From: Glebionis coronaria
Taxonomy: Eukaryota > Streptophyta > Magnoliopsida > Asterales > Asteraceae
DNA: 64,000 bases
Assembly (NCBI GenBank): GCA_025667525.1
Contig: CM046882.1
Span: 216,302,592 to 216,366,591, forward strand
Direction of reading: 5' to 3'
Under the pieces are notes generated by a model, which was given only the letters and a program-made list of their open reading frames with translations, was not told the origin of the DNA and ran no database searches. This document shows, in pieces, positions 61,175 to 64,000 of this stretch. Numbering within the stretch: position 1 is the stretch's first letter; each line of letters begins with the position of its first letter. Both the position numbers and the translations under genes were made by a program.

Positions 61175-64000
61175 ATTTTTGATAAGTTGAAAGGACTTTT
61201 GATTGAGTTTAAGGTTGGTGAACCAAGTGCTCCCGCTACGGTTAAAGCGGTTGAGGTTTCTTGCATGTATTGTGGTGGAGGTCATGATTTCTCCGAGTGC
61301 ATTACCAACGGTGGTAACACTTCGAGTGCCTTCGCGGCCACGGGAATTTACAACCAAAACGGTCAAGTTTCCCGCTCTAATCAAATGACTCCACCGGGTT
61401 TTGGATCAAATCAAAGTGCTAACAACTATCGCAACAATCAAGTTGGTTTTAAGAACAATTACAACAAGGGAAACTATGGGAATCAAGGGGCTAATAATCA
61501 AGTTTCAAACAAAAATGATTTTCAAAATAACAACAAAAGTTTGCAAACATTAAAAGATCTTCCAAGTGAGTTTGTTGAATATGCTAGTGGGAATGATGCT
61601 AGGTTTGACAACATTCAAAGAGAAATAATTAGCCTAAGATCCGAGTTCAAAAACGACTTGAAGAAAGAGTTGAAAAATGAGTTAGCTAATGAACTTAAAA
61701 TCCACACCAACAAGATGGAAGGAAATGTCACTAGGTTGCAACAAAACCAACAAAAAATGGAACAAGGGCAACATGAGATTAAACAAGAAATGCTTAAGGC
61801 CGAGAAAAGGCAAACCGAAGCCGTATTTAGGCAATCTAATTTTGAAGATAAAATCTCGTCTATGTTTGAGGCAATAATGTGTAAACCGTCGTCAAGTGGT
61901 CTTCCTAGTAACACAATATCCAACCCTAAGGGTGAGATGAAAGTGATTACCACACGTAGTGGTAAGATACTTAAGGAGCCGATTCCTCAACCAATTGCTC
62001 CTACGGAGGAAGCAATTGAGGAAGAACCCGAGGTGGTGGTCCAAAAGGAGCATGTCCCAATCCCACGAAGTACCGCTCATACCACACCTACGGTTGACCC
62101 ATTACCATCATTGGAACCCGAGATTCCAAAGGCTATGCCTACTATGCCTCAACCCACACCACCTTTGCCCTATCCATCGAGACTTAGGAAGGAGAAACGT
62201 CAAGAGCGCGACAATTACCAATTTGAGCTTTTTATGAAAATGTTTCGTGATTTGCACCTTAATGTGAGTTTCGCCGATGCTTTGGTCATGATGCCTCGAT
62301 TTGCCGCTAACTTTAAGAGTATGTTGAACAACAAGGAGAAATTGCACCAATTGTCTAGTTGTTCGTCGGTTTATCTTAATCGCATACCTCAAAAAGTCGG
62401 TGATCCCGGTAAATTTTTGATCCCTTGTGCAATCCAAGACATGGAAGAATGCTTCGCCTTGGCCGATCTTGGTGCTAGCATTAACTTGATGCCACTTGCA
62501 ATCTTCAAGTCGCTCAATCTTCCTAATCTTACTCCTTCACTAATGTCTATCGAGTTGGCCGACCATTCCACAATTCCCGCATGTGGTTTGGCGGAAGACG
62601 TTTTTGTGAAAGTGGGGAAGTTCTACTATCCCGTAGACTTCATTCTTGTTGATATCCCCACGGATCCTCAAGTTCCTCTCATTTTAGGTCGTTCGTTTTT
62701 AGATACGTCTATGGCTTTGATCGATGTGCATGCTAGAAAGATCACCTTACGTTTCAACGACGAGGAACTTGTTATAAACGCAACTCAAAACTCTCAAATT
62801 TCTCATGTTTATTCCGTTGCAACCATAAACCTCGTTGATATGATTGACGTGGTTTGCGAGGAATTTTCACAAGAAGTTCTAGGTTTTGGTGATGAAGAAA
62901 CTAGTGGCAATCCCACTATGTTGGATCCAATTCTTGATAATTCGACACCAACCTTCACTCCCTTTGAAGGTGGTGGTTTTACGTTGGAAGAATGCAATGT
63001 TCCACGTACTTGTGACGAAGACCTCGACAACGATGAGGACTTCTCGATTATCAAGGATTTTCTTAACGATTTCCCATTTCCTCCACCCGAGAAGGTTAGG
63101 AGTATCGAACCTAAATCTTCACTTGAGGAACCACCTATTCTCGAGTTGAAAGATTTACCTCCTCACCTCGAGTATGTCTATTTGGAGGAGGACGACAAGT
63201 TGCCGGTTATTATTGCGAAGGATCTTTCGAATGATGAAAAAACCGCACTTGTCGATGTTCTAAAGGCTCACAAAGGGGCGATTGCGTGGAAGTTATCCGA
63301 CATTAAGGGAATCGATCCCAAATTTTGTACACACAAAATCTTAATGGAGGAAGATTTCAAGCCAACAATCCAAAGTCAAAGGAGGGTGAACCCCAAAATT
63401 CACGACGTCATCAAAAAGGAGGTCCTTAAACTCCTTGACGCGGGAATGATTTACCCTATTTCCGATATCCCTTGGGTGAGTCCTATTCATTGTGTCCCTA
63501 AAAAGGGAGGGATGACCGTTGTGCCAAACGATGCCAACGAGTTGATTCCCACTAGACTCGTGACCGGATGGAGAGTGTGCATTGACTATCGAAAGTTGAA
63601 TGAAGCCACTCGAAAAGACCATTTTCCCTTGCCCTTCATGGACCAAATGTTGGAGCGTCTTGCGGGAAACGATTTCTATTGCTTTTTAGATGGTTTTTCC
63701 GGTTACTTCCAAATTCCCATCAATCCTCGTGATCAAGAAAAAACTACGTTTACGTGTCCATATGGAACGTTTGCCTATCGTAGAATGCCATTCGGACTTT
63801 TCAATGCACCGGGAACTTTTCAACGATGCATGATGGCTATTTTTCATGATATGATCGAGAAGACGATGGAAGTCTTCATGGATGACTTTTCCATGTTTGG
63901 TGATTCCTTTACTTCGTGTTTGTCGAACCTTGAGAGAATGTTAAAACGTTGTGAGGAAACCAACCTTGTGCTCAATTGGGAAAAGTGTCATTTTATGGTT
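61175..64000 (+). CDS. pol: Nucleocapsid-protease-RT of element G (open to the window edge)
   Basis: The frame of gag stays open for 942 codons after the TAG. In order: knuckle CMYCGGGHDFSEC (61264-61302); Asn/Gln-rich segment; Glu/Lys/Gln-rich coiled coil (61620-61880); Pro-rich linker; aspartic protease with ALADLGASINLMP (about 62458-62496) and LILGRSFLDTS; acidic spacer; RT from about 63200 with DAGMIYPISD, SPIHCVPKKGG, VCIDYRKLN, FLDGFSGYFQIPI, FGLFNAPGTFQRC and the catalytic FMDDFSMFG. RNase H and integrase should follow outside the window. An open frame this long indicates a recently functional element; only the upstream stop prevents normal expression. Confidence 0.88.
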   Translation, partial: MFDKLKGLLIEFKVGEPSAPATVKAVEVSCMYCGGGHDFSECITNGGNTSSAFAATGIYNQNGQVSRSNQMTPPGFGSNQSANNYRNNQVGFKNNYNKGNYGNQGANNQVSNKNDFQNNNKSLQTLKDLPSEFVEYASGNDARFDNIQREIISLRSEFKNDLKKELKNELANELKIHTNKMEGNVTRLQQNQQKMEQGQHEIKQEMLKAEKRQTEAVFRQSNFEDKISSMFEAIMCKPSSSGLPSNTISNPKGEMKVITTRSGKILKEPIPQPIAPTEEAIEEEPEVVVQKEHVPIPRSTAHTTPTVDPLPSLEPEIPKAMPTMPQPTPPLPYPSRLRKEKRQERDNYQFELFMKMFRDLHLNVSFADALVMMPRFAANFKSMLNNKEKLHQLSSCSSVYLNRIPQKVGDPGKFLIPCAIQDMEECFALADLGASINLMPLAIFKSLNLPNLTPSLMSIELADHSTIPACGLAEDVFVKVGKFYYPVDFILVDIPTDPQVPLILGRSFLDTSMALIDVHARKITLRFNDEELVINATQNSQISHVYSVATINLVDMIDVVCEEFSQEVLGFGDEETSGNPTMLDPILDNSTPTFTPFEGGGFTLEECNVPRTCDEDLDNDEDFSIIKDFLNDFPFPPPEKVRSIEPKSSLEEPPILELKDLPPHLEYVYLEEDDKLPVIIAKDLSNDEKTALVDVLKAHKGAIAWKLSDIKGIDPKFCTHKILMEEDFKPTIQSQRRVNPKIHDVIKKEVLKLLDAGMIYPISDIPWVSPIHCVPKKGGMTVVPNDANELIPTRLVTGWRVCIDYRKLNEATRKDHFPLPFMDQMLERLAGNDFYCFLDGFSGYFQIPINPRDQEKTTFTCPYGTFAYRRMPFGLFNAPGTFQRCMMAIFHDMIEKTMEVFMDDFSMFGDSFTSCLSNLERMLKRCEETNLVLNWEKCHFMV

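Larger units (their letters stand above)
55360..64000 (+). mobile_element. Element G: Athila-type Ty3/gypsy retrotransposon, 5' part
   Basis: LTR, PBS, leader and gag-protease-RT in order, cut by the window edge. It is the best-preserved member of the A/B/G family and the reference for B's deletion. Candidate TSD on the left: CCTAT (55355-55359). Confidence 0.9.

Noticed and set aside
1..64000. Host protein-coding gene
   Set aside because: Every stretch with coding signal is explained by retrotransposon gag, pol or element-carried ORFs; I found no intron-exon gene with a host family signature. The only host-like stretch is the possible promoter and UTR upstream of the extra ORF in F.

Overview
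The window looks like intergenic plant nuclear DNA made entirely of nested LTR retrotransposons; I see no host gene. The copia protein texture, the gag-protease ORFs with an acidic tail, and a large extra ORF downstream of copia pol all resemble, from memory, elements abundant in the daisy family (Asteraceae). That assignment is inference. LTR ends, primer-binding sites (PBS), polypurine tracts (PPT) and target-site duplications (TSDs) let the nest be unpicked. Letters A-G and X are my own names.

Layout. The outer host is a Sirevirus-like copia, D (minus strand). Its pol relic lies at 20767-25169 and a piece of its gag-side coding region at 55183-55359. Three insertions split D. (1) B (plus, Athila-type Ty3/gypsy, 8849-20766) has lost its PBS, leader, gag and most of protease and keeps a broken RT-RNase H-integrase. 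Its 5' LTR was hit 6 bp before the TATA box by X (minus, 5989-8848), a small element with a cysteine-rich ORF. X is cut by C (minus, copia LTR and leader, 4941-5988), and C is cut by A (minus, Athila, 1-4940 and beyond). (2) E (plus, 25170-55177, TSD GGCGA) carries an intact 983-codon gag-protease ORF but no RT or integrase. Its 3' LTR is split by F (minus, 34312-52104, TSD ATATA), a 17.8 kb Sirevirus-like copia with near-identical 330/328 bp LTRs, a disrupted gag-pol and an intact 1,319-codon ORF between pol and the 3' LTR. (3) G (plus, Athila, 55360 to beyond 64000) has a gag-protease-RT frame open to the window edge except for one TAG.

How the parts relate. A, B and G are one Athila family; E and X are related families using the same tRNA-Asp-type primer. 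C, D and F are copia; F uses the initiator-Met primer. E (no pol) and B (no gag) could only move with proteins supplied by relatives such as A and G. F has a broken pol but very young LTRs, so it too was probably mobilised in trans or broken very recently.

The most interesting material is partly non-coding: stem-loops at the first bases of several LTRs whose sequence differs but whose pairing is kept; hairpins abutting TATA boxes; iterated PPT-like motifs and two small hairpins shared by B and E; a leader block shared by A, E and G; CGGAA-core tandem arrays in copia leaders, probably inside leader introns; and antisense tRNA-like sequences in LTRs.
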